Origin: Brochothrix thermosphacta DSM 20171 = FSL F6-1036 | GTDB lineage: Bacteria > Bacillota > Bacilli > Lactobacillales > Listeriaceae | Length of the DNA stretch: 64,000 nucleotides | Direction: 5' to 3' | NCBI RefSeq assembly: GCF_036884295.1 | Contig: NZ_CP145608.1 | Location: 310,001 to 374,000 of the forward strand | Program-made: the position numbers and the translations under genes | Shown here: positions 9,983-18,457 of the stretch, piece by piece | Position numbering within the stretch: the stretch's first letter is position 1 | Layout of the letters: each line of letters opens with the position of its first letter | Notes under the pieces: generated by a model | Told to the model about the DNA's origin: nothing | The model's input: the letters and a program-made list of their open reading frames with translations, nothing else | Databases searched by the model: none

Positions 9983-11608
9983 ATGAGCATTACAAAAATA
10001 GCAAAAATGACGACAGAAATAACTGCAGATTATCAAAAACTAAGCGACTTAAATGTCGCTTTTTATAATCAAGATATTAATACATCGATTTTACAGTTTA
10101 ATGTGACACGCAACGATGCGCCAGTTCCTTTAGGTAAAACTAACGTTGATGGTTATATCGTTTTGCTGCATGAGGATGGCAGCCGCATACAAGACAACCT
10201 TGTGATTGTTGACGAAATGGAAGGTGCTATTCAATACACAATCCCACGCGAATTTTTAAAGCATACTGGCAAGGTATTAGGACAAGTATATGTTGCTGTC
10301 AAAGGTGTAGACGACACAGCAGTTATGCGACAGTTTAGTTTTGATATTGAGCAGGATTTAATGACAGCTTTTAGCTCAACTAAAAAGTTAGAGTATATAA
10401 AAACTTTTGATGATTTACAAACGAAAATAAAGCAGCGTGTCGAGGCTATTGAAGAAGCAATTTCTAACGGAGAAGATTATGTCGCTCAAATGATCGAAAC
10501 GCTTGATACAGGTAAAAAAGAGATTGCTGCTACTGTCGTAAAAGCTAATGCAGACATTAACAAAGTAGCTACTGGTGCTACTAAAAACATTACTGATACT
10601 AGTAATACAGCAGTTGCAACTGTAAATGCCAAAGGTGATGCAGTTTTAAAAACATTCGCAGAGAATGGACAGACGTCAAAGATTACATCTGATAATGGCA
10701 CATCGCTAACGTTGAATAATTATGACTTATTAAACATCGAAGATATTAAGAATTTTGATGGATATGTTACAAAAGCAACAAACAGTCCGACAGTAGTTAA
10801 CGACGGCTACCTCAAACGTAAATATAGAACAGGATATATTGAGGTCGCTTACAGTCCGTACAACGCAAATGTGACATACCGCAACGCTTACCATTTCGGA
10901 ACTAAAGTTTGGTTCGGGTGGGAGAAAATTATCTCTCAATCTGACACAAGCACGTATCAAAAACAAAAAATTACGAATGATGCTGGTGACGCAAAAGTAT
11001 ACCTATCCGGCACTACAACAGATGTGTATGCAGAGTTACTTAAACTAGAGAAAGGTTTTTATAGTGCTTACATCGGCTCAACAGCTGCCAATTCAGCGGA
11101 ATCTACAGTCCGCGGCTACGTATTTGTACAAGAAAAAGGTCGTTGGATAAGTGTTTCTGGAGTTGGGTCAAATAATAAAACTTATTCTCTGCATTTTGCT
11201 GATGGTACGTGGACAGGCTGGGAATCTGCTGTAAAAGCGCAAGAATTAACAGCAATTAAACCAGTGACTTTGTGGCAAGGCTCTGCAAACAGTGTGTCAG
11301 ACACTGCTTACAATCTTACTGCAGCTATTAACACGTTTAGAGTTGCTATGGTAACTTATAAAACTGCATCAGGCAACAACAAAGTACAAACGTTTAGCGT
11401 TGCAACAGACAGTAATCGTATAGTTATCAGCGAAACTAATATAGCTGACGCTGATGCATCTTCAGCTTTGATTTACGAGTGCCGAATCGATACATCAGCA
11501 TCGACAAGCTTTAAAATCATCGCAGACAATATTTTCAACATTAAAACTAGCGTTGCAACAACAGATGCAAACACACACACGATACTGAAAATCGAAGGAG
11601 TGATGTAA
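9983..11608 (+). CDS. BppU-like upper baseplate protein with receptor-binding C-terminus
   Basis: 541 residues, preceded by AAAGGGAGG. The first 130 residues (pattern LQFNVTRND near 33-41 and a PREFL motif near 83) match the BppU N-terminal domain that attaches baseplate subunits in lactococcal-type phages. Residues about 135-225 are helical and coiled-coil-like, with repeated Ala/Thr/Asn heptads. Residues 250-420 contain pyocin-knob-like segments (FDGYVTKATNSP and FGWEK). The last 120 residues probably form a carbohydrate-binding head. It is a second adhesion device besides the spike. Confidence 0.75.
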   Translation: MSITKIAKMTTEITADYQKLSDLNVAFYNQDINTSILQFNVTRNDAPVPLGKTNVDGYIVLLHEDGSRIQDNLVIVDEMEGAIQYTIPREFLKHTGKVLGQVYVAVKGVDDTAVMRQFSFDIEQDLMTAFSSTKKLEYIKTFDDLQTKIKQRVEAIEEAISNGEDYVAQMIETLDTGKKEIAATVVKANADINKVATGATKNITDTSNTAVATVNAKGDAVLKTFAENGQTSKITSDNGTSLTLNNYDLLNIEDIKNFDGYVTKATNSPTVVNDGYLKRKYRTGYIEVAYSPYNANVTYRNAYHFGTKVWFGWEKIISQSDTSTYQKQKITNDAGDAKVYLSGTTTDVYAELLKLEKGFYSAYIGSTAANSAESTVRGYVFVQEKGRWISVSGVGSNNKTYSLHFADGTWTGWESAVKAQELTAIKPVTLWQGSANSVSDTAYNLTAAINTFRVAMVTYKTASGNNKVQTFSVATDSNRIVISETNIADADASSALIYECRIDTSASTSFKIIADNIFNIKTSVATTDANTHTILKIEGVM

Positions 11609-11609
11609 C

Positions 11610-11888
11610 ATGCAAGTATTATTAGATGATAAAAAAGCAATTTTAGCGTATGCAGTCGTCGGCGAAATCGATGGCGCTGTACAGATTGACGATACACAAA
11701 TCCCGATTAATTTTGAGGATGATTTCAAGCCTCTTTATTTTGTGTTAAAAAATGATGAAGTAATTAAAAATGAAGATTTTGAAAAAAATGATGAAGTAAT
11801 CGGCGACGACGAAGTGCCGACCATCGAAAGAATTTCACAGTTAGAAAACTTAGTTTTACAGTTATTGAGTGGAGGTGATGAGCTATGA
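11610..11888 (+). CDS. Small acidic baseplate-associated protein
   Basis: 92 residues beginning one base after the previous stop, so translation is coupled. It is acidic, with two imperfect copies of a NDEVI motif (residues about 48-66). A short Leu-rich helix at the C-terminus (residues 75-88) could mediate oligomerisation. Small proteins of this kind, often DUF2977-like, follow BppU genes in related prophages. I can give no biochemical function. It overlaps the next gene by 4 nt. Confidence 0.6.
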   Translation: MQVLLDDKKAILAYAVVGEIDGAVQIDDTQIPINFEDDFKPLYFVLKNDEVIKNEDFEKNDEVIGDDEVPTIERISQLENLVLQLLSGGDEL

Positions 11889-12034
11889 TGACTTTTTTAT
11901 TGAGCATGTATAAACAAAAACGTATTGATAACGAGTATCTAAAAAAAGTCGTTAAAAACGGTCATATCACAGCAGAGCAATACAACAACATTACAGGGAT
12001 TGATTACACCAAAGAACAGGCGGGAGATGATTAG
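11885..12034 (+). CDS. XkdX-family small phage protein
   Basis: 49 residues, ATG 11885 to TAG 12032-12034, with GGAGGTG just upstream inside the previous gene. The middle reads KQKRIDNEYLKKVV followed by GHITAEQYNNITG, which is the signature of the XkdX family found between baseplate and lysis genes in many Gram-positive siphophages and PBSX-like elements. Its molecular role is unknown. The next gene starts immediately after the stop codon. Confidence 0.8.
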   Translation: MMTFLLSMYKQKRIDNEYLKKVVKNGHITAEQYNNITGIDYTKEQAGDD

Positions 12035-12367
12035 GTGGATTTGAACGAATACTTAAAAGGTATCGCATCGCTCGTATCATCTATTATTGTCGTTGGCGGC
12101 GCTTTAATTTGGATTTACAAGAAGTTGGTATCTGATCCGGACAAAAGAATAGCAGAACAGATACAACGCGAAAACTCTGAATCATTAAAAAAAACAGTTC
12201 AGCCGCTAACGCAATCAATCGAATTACTGAACAACAATCTTAAACAATCGGAAAAGGATAGAGAACAGCTTAATAAAAAGGTTAACTTGCACGACAACGT
12301 TCTAAACAATCACGAAACACGTATTACTGTTTTAGAAGAATTTAAAAAAGGAGTGACCGATAAATGA
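12035..12367 (+). CDS. XhlA-like membrane protein of the lysis module
   Basis: 110 residues starting at GTG 12035, directly after the XkdX stop. One N-terminal membrane segment (residues about 10-28) is followed by a long charged coiled coil (about 35-105). This layout fits hemolysin XhlA-type accessory lysis proteins of PBSX-like and Listeria phages. It overlaps the holin gene by 4 nt, so the products are made together. Function as a holin modulator is inferred from position and topology. Confidence 0.65.
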   Translation: MDLNEYLKGIASLVSSIIVVGGALIWIYKKLVSDPDKRIAEQIQRENSESLKKTVQPLTQSIELLNNNLKQSEKDREQLNKKVNLHDNVLNNHETRITVLEEFKKGVTDK

Positions 12368-12573
12368 AAGTAAATTGGCACAGCAAAATTTTATGGACAT
12401 CACTAACAGCACTGTTTGTTGTATTTATACAGCAAGTGGGTGCTGTTTTTGGTTGGTCTTTTGACAGTGAAAAAGCGCAACAACTAACAGGAATCATCAA
12501 TACAGTATTAACGATTCTAGCAACACTAGGAATCGTATATGACACAACAACTAACGATGAAAAAGGAGAATAA
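12364..12573 (+). CDS. Phage holin, phi-LC3 type
   Basis: 69 residues with two hydrophobic segments (about 9-30 and 41-60) and a charged C-terminal tail, matching the small phi-LC3 holin family, including an N-terminal VNW-like start and the IINTVLTILATLGI helix. It forms membrane lesions at the end of the lytic cycle. Overlapping ATGA with the upstream gene and a 1-nt gap to the lysin gene place it in a compact lysis cassette. Confidence 0.85.
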   Translation: MKVNWHSKILWTSLTALFVVFIQQVGAVFGWSFDSEKAQQLTGIINTVLTILATLGIVYDTTTNDEKGE

Positions 12574-12574
12574 C

Positions 12575-13891
12575 ATGACAAAAACAATAAAATTAATTAC
12601 GGCAGGTGTTTTAGCAGCAGGACTATTTTTAGGGAGTATTGTCACAGTGTCAGCAAATGATATTAAAAATCCCAAGATTGCGGATGTATCGGAATGGCAA
12701 GGCAACATTAACTGGTCGCTTGCTAAGGACGATTTAAACATGGCTATCATTAGAGCGCAATACGGAACAAACTACAAAGATAAGTATTTAGACCGCAATC
12801 AATCAGAAGCAATCAAACATGATGTGCCATTTGGGACTTATGCATACGCACGTTATATCAATGCTGCTGATGCAAAAACAGAGGCACGAGCGTTGTATAA
12901 TCGCACAAGTGATAAAGCAAAGTTTTACGTTATCGATGTAGAAGAATTTACCGTCACATCTGGAACGATGCGTGAAGCAACAAATGCTTTTGTGAAAGAA
13001 TTACGATCATTGACCAATAAAAAAATCGGGTTATATGTAGGACATCACACTTATACGCAATTTAATTTAGATACTAGCAAGTTTGATTTCGTTTGGATTC
13101 CTGCTTATCGCTCATGGGAACCCGACTATAAGCACGACATTTGGCAATACACTGATGGCGGACAGGTAAAAGGTATTGTTGGCGGTGTTGACTTAAACAA
13201 GCTATCAAACGCTGATAAACCACTCTCATACTATGTAGGAAAAACAGAGGCGAACGAGCAAGCTAATCAATACACTGCCGGCGGATTTAAAGTTAATCAG
13301 CAAGTGAAATTAAAATCAACAGCTACGAAATACCACACAGGTCAAAAAATCCCTGATTCAGTTAAAAATAAAAAATATAAAGTACTAGAAACAAAAGTAG
13401 TTGCTCAATCACACTCAAAACAAGCTGTATTGCTGAGTGGCATTAATAGTTTGGTATTAGCACAAGATGTCGCTAAAGTAACTACTGCAGCAACTGGCAG
13501 CTATTACAACGCAAATCCTAAGCGTGTCACACTCACTAAAGCATCCACTTTGCGTAAAATCAATGCGCAAAACGGTAAAGATTGGGACAAGCAGTCAAAC
13601 AAAGTCGCTAACTTTAAAAAAGGCACAGAATTTGTGATTAAAAGCATCAAAAAATCAAGTGCTGGAACACCTCGTTTAGTCACTCAATCTGGACACTTAC
13701 TCACTGCTAACAAATCGTATGTTAAGCAAGTATCAGCAACGCCTACAAAACAGTATCACACTGTAAAATCGGGCGATACAGTAAGCGCAATAGCAACTAA
13801 ATATAAAACTACAACATCAAAAATTAAGAGCTTAAACAAGCTATCAAACGTTAACAAAATCTATGTCGGTCAAAAATTACAGGTAAAATAA
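12575..13891 (+). CDS. Endolysin: secreted GH25 lysozyme with LysM domain
   Basis: 438 residues from ATG 12575, which has AAAAGGAG at the right distance; an upstream in-frame codon at 12539 lies inside the holin and is not used. Residues 1-28 are a Sec signal peptide with likely cleavage after VSA. Residues 30-215 are a glycoside hydrolase 25 muramidase with the catalytic-region motifs DVSEWQ and VIDVEE. Two SH3-like or wall-binding stretches follow (about 230-300 and 310-385), then a C-terminal LysM (YHTVKSGDT, about 393-438). It cleaves the MurNAc-GlcNAc backbone. The signal peptide suggests host-Sec export, with the holin timing lysis by depolarisation. Confidence 0.9.
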   Translation: MTKTIKLITAGVLAAGLFLGSIVTVSANDIKNPKIADVSEWQGNINWSLAKDDLNMAIIRAQYGTNYKDKYLDRNQSEAIKHDVPFGTYAYARYINAADAKTEARALYNRTSDKAKFYVIDVEEFTVTSGTMREATNAFVKELRSLTNKKIGLYVGHHTYTQFNLDTSKFDFVWIPAYRSWEPDYKHDIWQYTDGGQVKGIVGGVDLNKLSNADKPLSYYVGKTEANEQANQYTAGGFKVNQQVKLKSTATKYHTGQKIPDSVKNKKYKVLETKVVAQSHSKQAVLLSGINSLVLAQDVAKVTTAATGSYYNANPKRVTLTKASTLRKINAQNGKDWDKQSNKVANFKKGTEFVIKSIKKSSAGTPRLVTQSGHLLTANKSYVKQVSATPTKQYHTVKSGDTVSAIATKYKTTTSKIKSLNKLSNVNKIYVGQKLQVK

Positions 13892-13895
13892 AACT

Positions 13896-13930
13896 AAAGC
13901 CCCCAGCTCCTTAGAGTTGGTGGCTTTTTT
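13896..13930 (+). terminator. Terminator of the prophage late operon
   Basis: An imperfect GC-rich hairpin (AAAGCC arm at 13896-13901, GGCTTT at 13922-13927) is followed by T residues, five bases after the endolysin stop. Confidence 0.75.
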
Positions 13931-14175
13931 GTTTATTAAATATTATTTTAGCAATTGTTGACATTATTTTGACAGGAAAGGAACAAAAACACCGTTAAAT
14001 GCTTCTGTATCAATCTTTTTCCACGCAATATGATTCCCCCCGAGGGCATAAAAAGCACTTTAGAATGAAGATAAACATCAATCTAGGTCGTTAATCCGCA
14101 TTCATTCGGAATTGCGTACCCTGATGTACGCGCAACGTCATTCGTTTGTCGAGCCTACTATTCTTAAATTTTCAG
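13931..14175. other. Prophage/host border, unassigned
   Basis: No convincing gene. It probably contains the prophage right attachment site, but the left end is outside the window so no direct repeat can be tested. On the minus strand 13964-14062 is open for about 33 codons (ending AFNGVFVPFL then stop) and could be the remnant 3' end of a host gene. A short inverted repeat (GCGTAC / GTACGC, 14115-14132) lies nearby. No tRNA or tmRNA fold is evident. Confidence 0.3.
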
Positions 14176-14377
14176 TTGAATTTTGGTATTTAGTAGATAA
14201 AATATTTGAAAAGTTATTGTATAATAGTTTGGAAATTTTCGATTGTGAAAATTCGAAAAAAGAATAATCGTATACGAATATCTGAAGTGGGCACTGTGTC
14301 AAATAGTGTGGATGAGAAAAAACAGATTAAATTAACAAGCATTTTGGATTGTAGATCAAATTCTACAATCCTTTTTT
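14176..14377 (+). ncRNA. Candidate small RNA with its own promoter and terminator
   Basis: A promoter-like pair TTGAAT (14176-14181) and TAAAAT (14198-14203), 16 nt apart, is followed by about 140 nt ending in a perfect 10-bp hairpin (14346-14355 with 14362-14371) and a six-T tract. The enclosed DNA has no credible start with a Shine-Dalgarno. It may instead be the 3' end of an unrecognised transcript, so this is a moderate-to-low call. Confidence 0.35.
14346..14377 (+). terminator. Strong rho-independent terminator
   Basis: GGATTGTAGA pairs perfectly with TCTACAATCC across a six-base loop and is followed by TTTTTT. There is no matching T tract on the minus strand, so it serves plus-strand transcription although no gene ends just before it. 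Confidence 0.8.
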
Positions 14378-14577
14378 GCTGTTTTCTTATCTGCTTAAGC
14401 ATTAGAACAAAGAAGAATTCGATTATGGAAATTAATCAGGTTAAAAAAAGTTTTATTCAGTTTTTTTTTATGAATGGTATAGATATCGGTTAGTAAGTAA
14501 ATTAATTCAATTTTTTTGTTTAACTTTATCATAACTATTTTAAAATAATTTGCGACTATTTTTTTTGATAACTATAA

Positions 14578-14997
14578 ATGATTAAAGGTCATTTTTTAAT
14601 AGGTATTTATATGTTAAAGTGGTTTATAAGTGCAACAAATATACGGCTAGTATTACTGCTGCAAAACTGGAACAGAACAAACCTGTGGAAAGGTGCGAGT
14701 AAAATCAAACAATATAAAGTAACTTCTAAATTAGGAAAAAATGCGACAACAGCTAAAAGAAAATCGGCAGTTGCATAGGGCTTAAAGCAAAAAGGAGAGC
14801 CTTATAAACTTAAAACAGCTTTGACTAATGAATCCAGTTGGTATTGTTCGAAACTTACTCACAAAATGTTGGATAAACAAGGATATGATCTGAGAGCTGA
14901 TATCTTGAATTTTTATGTAACGCCATCAAATATTAAAGATGATTTAAACACAAGAGAAGTTAAAAACTGGGGTTCGAAATTACCGTCCGCTTACTAG
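14578..14997 (+). pseudogene. Papain-like (YiiX/YycO-type) hydrolase remnant split by one TAG
   Basis: A single frame from 14578 to TAG 14995-14997 is interrupted only by TAG at 14776-14778. Downstream of the break the residues EPYKLKTALTNESSWYCSKL resemble the conserved Cys region of permuted papain-fold (NlpC/P60-related) enzymes. Upstream, KGASKIKQYKV fits the same family. A Tyr codon is the likely ancestor of the TAG. The N-terminal part with signal peptide is not recognisable, so the gene is also truncated or diverged at its 5' end. The neighbouring lipoprotein gene starts 28 nt downstream and may once have been its partner. Confidence 0.5.
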
Positions 14998-15025
14998 TTT
15001 TTAAATTTAATAGAAGGGGTGTCTT

Positions 15026-16171
15026 ATGAAGTTGAAAATTCTTTTGCTTATTTTCATCGTTATCTTAGCTGGATGTTCTCAACCAGAAACGAAGGAAATT
15101 ACTTCTGAAAAAATAACGAACTTTAAGCCGGGTTCATCAGGTAATTTATTTTTATTTTATCCGTCTGATAATAGGGTGTCACAGTTGAAAACCTATGTAA
15201 AAGAAGTGGATAATGCAGGTGAAGTTATAAACGTTTTTTCGATTGAGGATGCTGATTTTAGACGCGCAGAACCTTTTCAAAATCCGCTTTATCCCAATAC
15301 AATTTATTTGAGTTTATTTGGTGAGGCAAAAATCGAAAATTTTTTCTATGAGTTTGATTTAGATACAAAGACTTTTGCAAAGAAAAAAATAGACTACTTT
15401 AAGGAACCGCTAGGGGTGTCTAATGTTTTTCACTATGGTAAACAGTTGAATTTTTCAACCATTTTATCGCATGAAACGGGAGAGAAAAACGAAAAGGATG
15501 GTCTTTTCAATGTTTCTATTTCTAATATCGATTCAGAAAAAACTGTCGAAACGCCTTATGGTGCTTCACCGGCATATACACCGTTACTAGGGTTTAATAA
15601 TAATGTGTTTTATGGTGCTAATCTTACATTGAATAAAAAAGATGAGTTCACTGGGAAGGGCATTGTTTCAACTAATCTAGAAACGGGGGAATTTAAATTT
15701 TTAAATCCTGAGAATGATACGACTGCTTCGTATCTACCTTTTTATACAAATGATGATTTTATGTTCTTCTTATCTGATAGTGGTGTTTTCTATAAGTATG
15801 ATAAAGACATGCGCGTTACGCATCACAAGTTTTTAACGTCTGAACAGCTCGATAAGGGCTATAGTATTGATATTGAAAATAAACCGTTATTTATCAACAA
15901 ACATGAGGCGTTATATACGGTATCTCATTCAAAAACGGCGCTTCTTTTGTTAATAGATATAGATACTTTATCTTTTAAAGAAATACCTATCAAAGGTTCG
16001 TATGAATCGATACGTTTAATGTCATATGATAACACCAAAGATGAGATATACATATTGGGCGAAAAGGGGGATTCAGCTGACTTACTAACGTTAGACGATA
16101 TAACCTTACATATTGAAAATAAATTCAAGGTCGATTATCCGCATTTATTGGATTTCGTAATCAAGTATTGA
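15026..16171 (+). CDS. Lipoprotein of unknown function
   Basis: 381 residues with AGAAGGGG before ATG 15026. Residues 1-16 are a lipoprotein signal with lipobox LAGC (Cys17), so the protein is anchored on the outer face of the membrane. The mature part consists of repeated short strands with patterns such as FYKYDKDMRV and DIDTLSFKEI, consistent with a beta-propeller-like fold. I recognise no enzyme motif. It follows the broken papain-like gene closely, and the two may have formed one unit. Confidence 0.75.
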   Translation: MKLKILLLIFIVILAGCSQPETKEITSEKITNFKPGSSGNLFLFYPSDNRVSQLKTYVKEVDNAGEVINVFSIEDADFRRAEPFQNPLYPNTIYLSLFGEAKIENFFYEFDLDTKTFAKKKIDYFKEPLGVSNVFHYGKQLNFSTILSHETGEKNEKDGLFNVSISNIDSEKTVETPYGASPAYTPLLGFNNNVFYGANLTLNKKDEFTGKGIVSTNLETGEFKFLNPENDTTASYLPFYTNDDFMFFLSDSGVFYKYDKDMRVTHHKFLTSEQLDKGYSIDIENKPLFINKHEALYTVSHSKTALLLLIDIDTLSFKEIPIKGSYESIRLMSYDNTKDEIYILGEKGDSADLLTLDDITLHIENKFKVDYPHLLDFVIKY

Positions 16172-16363
16172 GTTTAGTTTGATTTCAAAATACTAATTCA
16201 GCTAAGAAAATAAGAATGAAAAGTTAAGATAGATACTAATAATCGAGTTCGAAATAGCCCGAAAATGATTATTATGTATAATGTTTTTAAAACACTATTG
16301 TATAATAGGGCTTTTTATAGTAACGTTAGATAGGTTAAACTAACTTATTGGGGGTAATCTATA

Positions 16364-16672
16364 ATGAATAATAATTTAAGTATTGAAGAACAACTTTTAG
16401 TTAATTCTGAAGTTGCAAAAAAGGGAAAAAATATCGTTTTAGCATATGTTTTAGCAATATTTGTAGGTATTTTAGGAATCCATCGTTTTTATTTAGGTCG
16501 TAAAGGATCTGCTATTGCGATGTTAATCATCGGTTTGTTTTCTTTCGGATTAATAACAGGTGTATGGGTAATCGTTGATTTATTCTTAATCCCAGGTATT
16601 GTAAAAGAGAACAACGCTGTTATTGAAGCAGAATTAACAAATGAAATTATTGCATCACGTGAACAAAACTAA
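16364..16672 (+). CDS. TM2 domain membrane protein
   Basis: 102 residues after a GGGGG Shine-Dalgarno. The core, residues about 24-85, is a TM2 domain: a first helix with GILGIHRFYLGRKG, which carries the DRF-like HRFYLG motif, then a second helix ending VDLFLIPG. Short charged tails flank it. TM2 proteins are small inner-membrane proteins of mostly unknown function. It is monocistronic, ending at a terminator at 16717-16767. Confidence 0.85.
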   Translation: MNNNLSIEEQLLVNSEVAKKGKNIVLAYVLAIFVGILGIHRFYLGRKGSAIAMLIIGLFSFGLITGVWVIVDLFLIPGIVKENNAVIEAELTNEIIASREQN

Positions 16673-16716
16673 GTGATGCTAGTCGTATTAAATTATCACA
16701 GTAAAATGTGATAAAC

Positions 16717-16767
16717 AAAAACACTTCTTGTAAATTCAGTTTTCTGAATGCGTAAGAAGTGTTTTTT
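16717..16767 (+). terminator. Terminator after the TM2 gene
   Basis: AAACACTTCTT and AAGAAGTGTTT form the stem, followed by T residues. A smaller inverted repeat (TTATCACA/TGTGATAA, 16694-16714) lies just before it. Confidence 0.75.
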
Positions 16768-16833
16768 GATGCAAAATATCGTACTTTAGGTGAAAAAACA
16801 GTACAGTGCGGTTGTTCTTCTTAATTTACAGCA

Positions 16834-16863
16834 TAAAAAAAGCGCTAGCGAGAGGTCGCTAAC
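16834..16863 (-). terminator. Terminator of the minus-strand small membrane protein
   Basis: On the minus strand TTAGCGA and TCGCTAG pair around CCTC and are followed by CGC and seven T, nine bases after the stop codon at 16872. Confidence 0.75.
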
Positions 16864-16871
16864 ACCTTGGG

Positions 16872-17072
16872 CTATTTCTGTTTTTTATCAACAGGTGTTT
16901 TTTTCTTTGCCTGAGACATACGGTATTTACTAATATCCATTAATACCATTAATAGAAGCACACCGATAACAATTAACAATAAACTACGATCTATTTTTTG
17001 GTCACTGAGTGCAGTGAAGACCAATGCTAATATGGGTAAGATATAATACCAGCCTTTTTTTAGCCAAGCCAT
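16872..17072 (-). CDS. Small membrane protein
   Basis: 66 residues. The start is set at ATG 17072 because GAGGGGG lies eight nt upstream; the frame extends to 17096 without ribosome-binding support. Two predicted membrane segments (about residues 7-20 and 28-46) are followed by a Lys-rich cytoplasmic tail. The family is not recognised. It is divergent from cggR and ends in its own terminator, so it is likely an independent gene. Confidence 0.65.
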   Translation of the reverse strand: MAWLKKGWYYILPILALVFTALSDQKIDRSLLLIVIGVLLLMVLMDISKYRMSQAKKKTPVDKKQK

Positions 17073-17257
17073 GTTTAAACCCCCTCTAAAAATCACTTTC
17101 TTCTATAGTAACATGTGGATTATGAGATGTCATATCATAATATCTTTGCATAGCGTTGACTCAACAGAGAAGAGATAGCTTGAATGTGTACTTTTATTGT
17201 CAGTAGCTTTACGATTAATTCTAGTTACTAGTTGAAATATTATGTTATATCTGTTAT

Positions 17258-17263
17258 TATAAT
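17258..17263 (+). promoter_or_regulatory. Possible -10 box for the cggR operon
   Basis: A perfect TATAAT at 17258-17263. The nearest -35-like hexamer, TTGAAA at 17232, is 20 nt upstream, longer than ideal, so the promoter call is tentative. It lies upstream of the CggR operator as expected for repression by roadblock. Confidence 0.4.
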
Positions 17264-17325
17264 GGTGTAAGTTAATACTTGTTGCACAGGTATAACTTAT
17301 AGTGTTTCATTTTTTTTACCTATAG

Positions 17326-17362
17326 TGGGACGCGAAAATGACCGCTGGGTCAAAAAACGTCC
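17326..17362 (+). promoter_or_regulatory. CggR operator (two direct half-sites)
   Basis: TGGGAC at 17326 and TGGGTC at 17346 begin two half-sites with a 20-bp period, ending in TGACC and CGTCC. This matches the tandem GGGAC-N6-TGTC architecture and spacing of the Bacillus CggR operator. It lies between the probable promoter and the cggR coding region, so fructose-1,6-bisphosphate-sensitive autorepression of the whole operon is expected. Confidence 0.7.
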
Positions 17363-17384
17363 AGATAGCGAGGGATGCCTGAAC

Positions 17385-18410
17385 ATGCATGATTTGTTGA
17401 AAGTTCAAAAACGTTTAGTACCAGACATGTTCATGGTTATGCAAAAGAGATATCGGATTTTAAGATCGATTTACTTTTCGCAGCCAATCGGAAGACGTGC
17501 GCTTGCAGAGATGCTCGACATGTCCGAAAGAGTCTTACGTACAGAAGTTGCTTTTTTGAAGGAACAACAACTGATTACAATGGCGTCTGCTGGCATGTCT
17601 ATCACAGATACAGGTAAGGAAGTGTATCATCAATTGATTTCGGTTATTGATGAAACATCTGAAATCAGACAACTCGAAGAAGCTTTAGCTGAGAAGCTAG
17701 GCATCGCAAGAGTGGTCATTGTTCAAGGCGATAGCGACTCAGCATCTTGGGTAAAACAAGATCTGTGTCGTGAAATGGTTAACGAATTGGACAAAGTTTT
17801 AATTGATGGTGATGTTATTGCCGTCAATGGTGGAACAACGATGGCTGAAATTGCTGGGATTGCACCATCAAATTTTGCAAACGGACGCGATTTATTGTTT
17901 GTCCCAGCCCGAGGCGGTTTAGGTGAAGATTTAAGAAATCAAGCCAACACAATTTGTTCTCGATTAGCTGAGAAAACACTCACACGTCACCGGGCACTCT
18001 ATGTTCCTGAACAAGTGACAGAATCGACGTACCGCTCATTACTTGCAGAACCAACAGTACGTGATACATTGAATTTGTTGCATTCAGCAAATGCAGTGCT
18101 ACACGGTATTGGGGATGCAGTGACAATGACGCAGCGTAGGCATTCAGGTAACAACACTCTCGAGATCATCAAAGAAAAGCAAGCCGTTGGTGAAGCTTTT
18201 GGTTATTATTTTGATGAAAAAGGGAATGTAGTATATCAAGTGCCGACGATTGGATTACAACTTGGAGAGTTAACGAATATCCCACACGTTTTTATTGGTG
18301 CTGGTGGTAAGTCCAAGGCGAAAGCCATCGCGTCATTTGTCAAACACGCCCCTTATCATGCGATATTATTCACAGATGAGGGCGCGGCACATAAGCTTTT
18401 AGAAGGCTAA
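17385..18410 (+). CDS. cggR: Central glycolytic genes repressor CggR
   Basis: 341 residues from ATG 17385, which has GAGGG upstream. An in-frame GTG at 17325 would put the operator inside the gene and is rejected. Residues about 20-75 are a winged helix (RRALAEMLDMSERVLRTEV). The remaining residues form the SorC-type sugar-phosphate binding domain (VNGGTTMAEIA near 147 and LTNIPHVFIGAGG near 301). It represses the operon, with fructose-1,6-bisphosphate as inducer in Bacillus. The length matches the 340-residue Bacillus protein. It is first gene of the operon, 47 nt before gapA. Confidence 0.92.
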   Translation: MHDLLKVQKRLVPDMFMVMQKRYRILRSIYFSQPIGRRALAEMLDMSERVLRTEVAFLKEQQLITMASAGMSITDTGKEVYHQLISVIDETSEIRQLEEALAEKLGIARVVIVQGDSDSASWVKQDLCREMVNELDKVLIDGDVIAVNGGTTMAEIAGIAPSNFANGRDLLFVPARGGLGEDLRNQANTICSRLAEKTLTRHRALYVPEQVTESTYRSLLAEPTVRDTLNLLHSANAVLHGIGDAVTMTQRRHSGNNTLEIIKEKQAVGEAFGYYFDEKGNVVYQVPTIGLQLGELTNIPHVFIGAGGKSKAKAIASFVKHAPYHAILFTDEGAAHKLLEG

Positions 18411-18457
18411 CCCTTTTAAAATATAGAACTTTCAATCATTGAAGGAGGAATTTACTC

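Noticed and set aside
13950-14160. tRNA or tmRNA as attachment site
   Set aside because: No T-loop, acceptor stem or tmRNA tag sequence can be found, so only an unassigned border is reported.
14206-14493. Open frame of 95 codons
   Set aside because: It contains the perfect terminator at 14346-14377, lacks a Shine-Dalgarno and reads as low-complexity residues. I treat it as non-coding.
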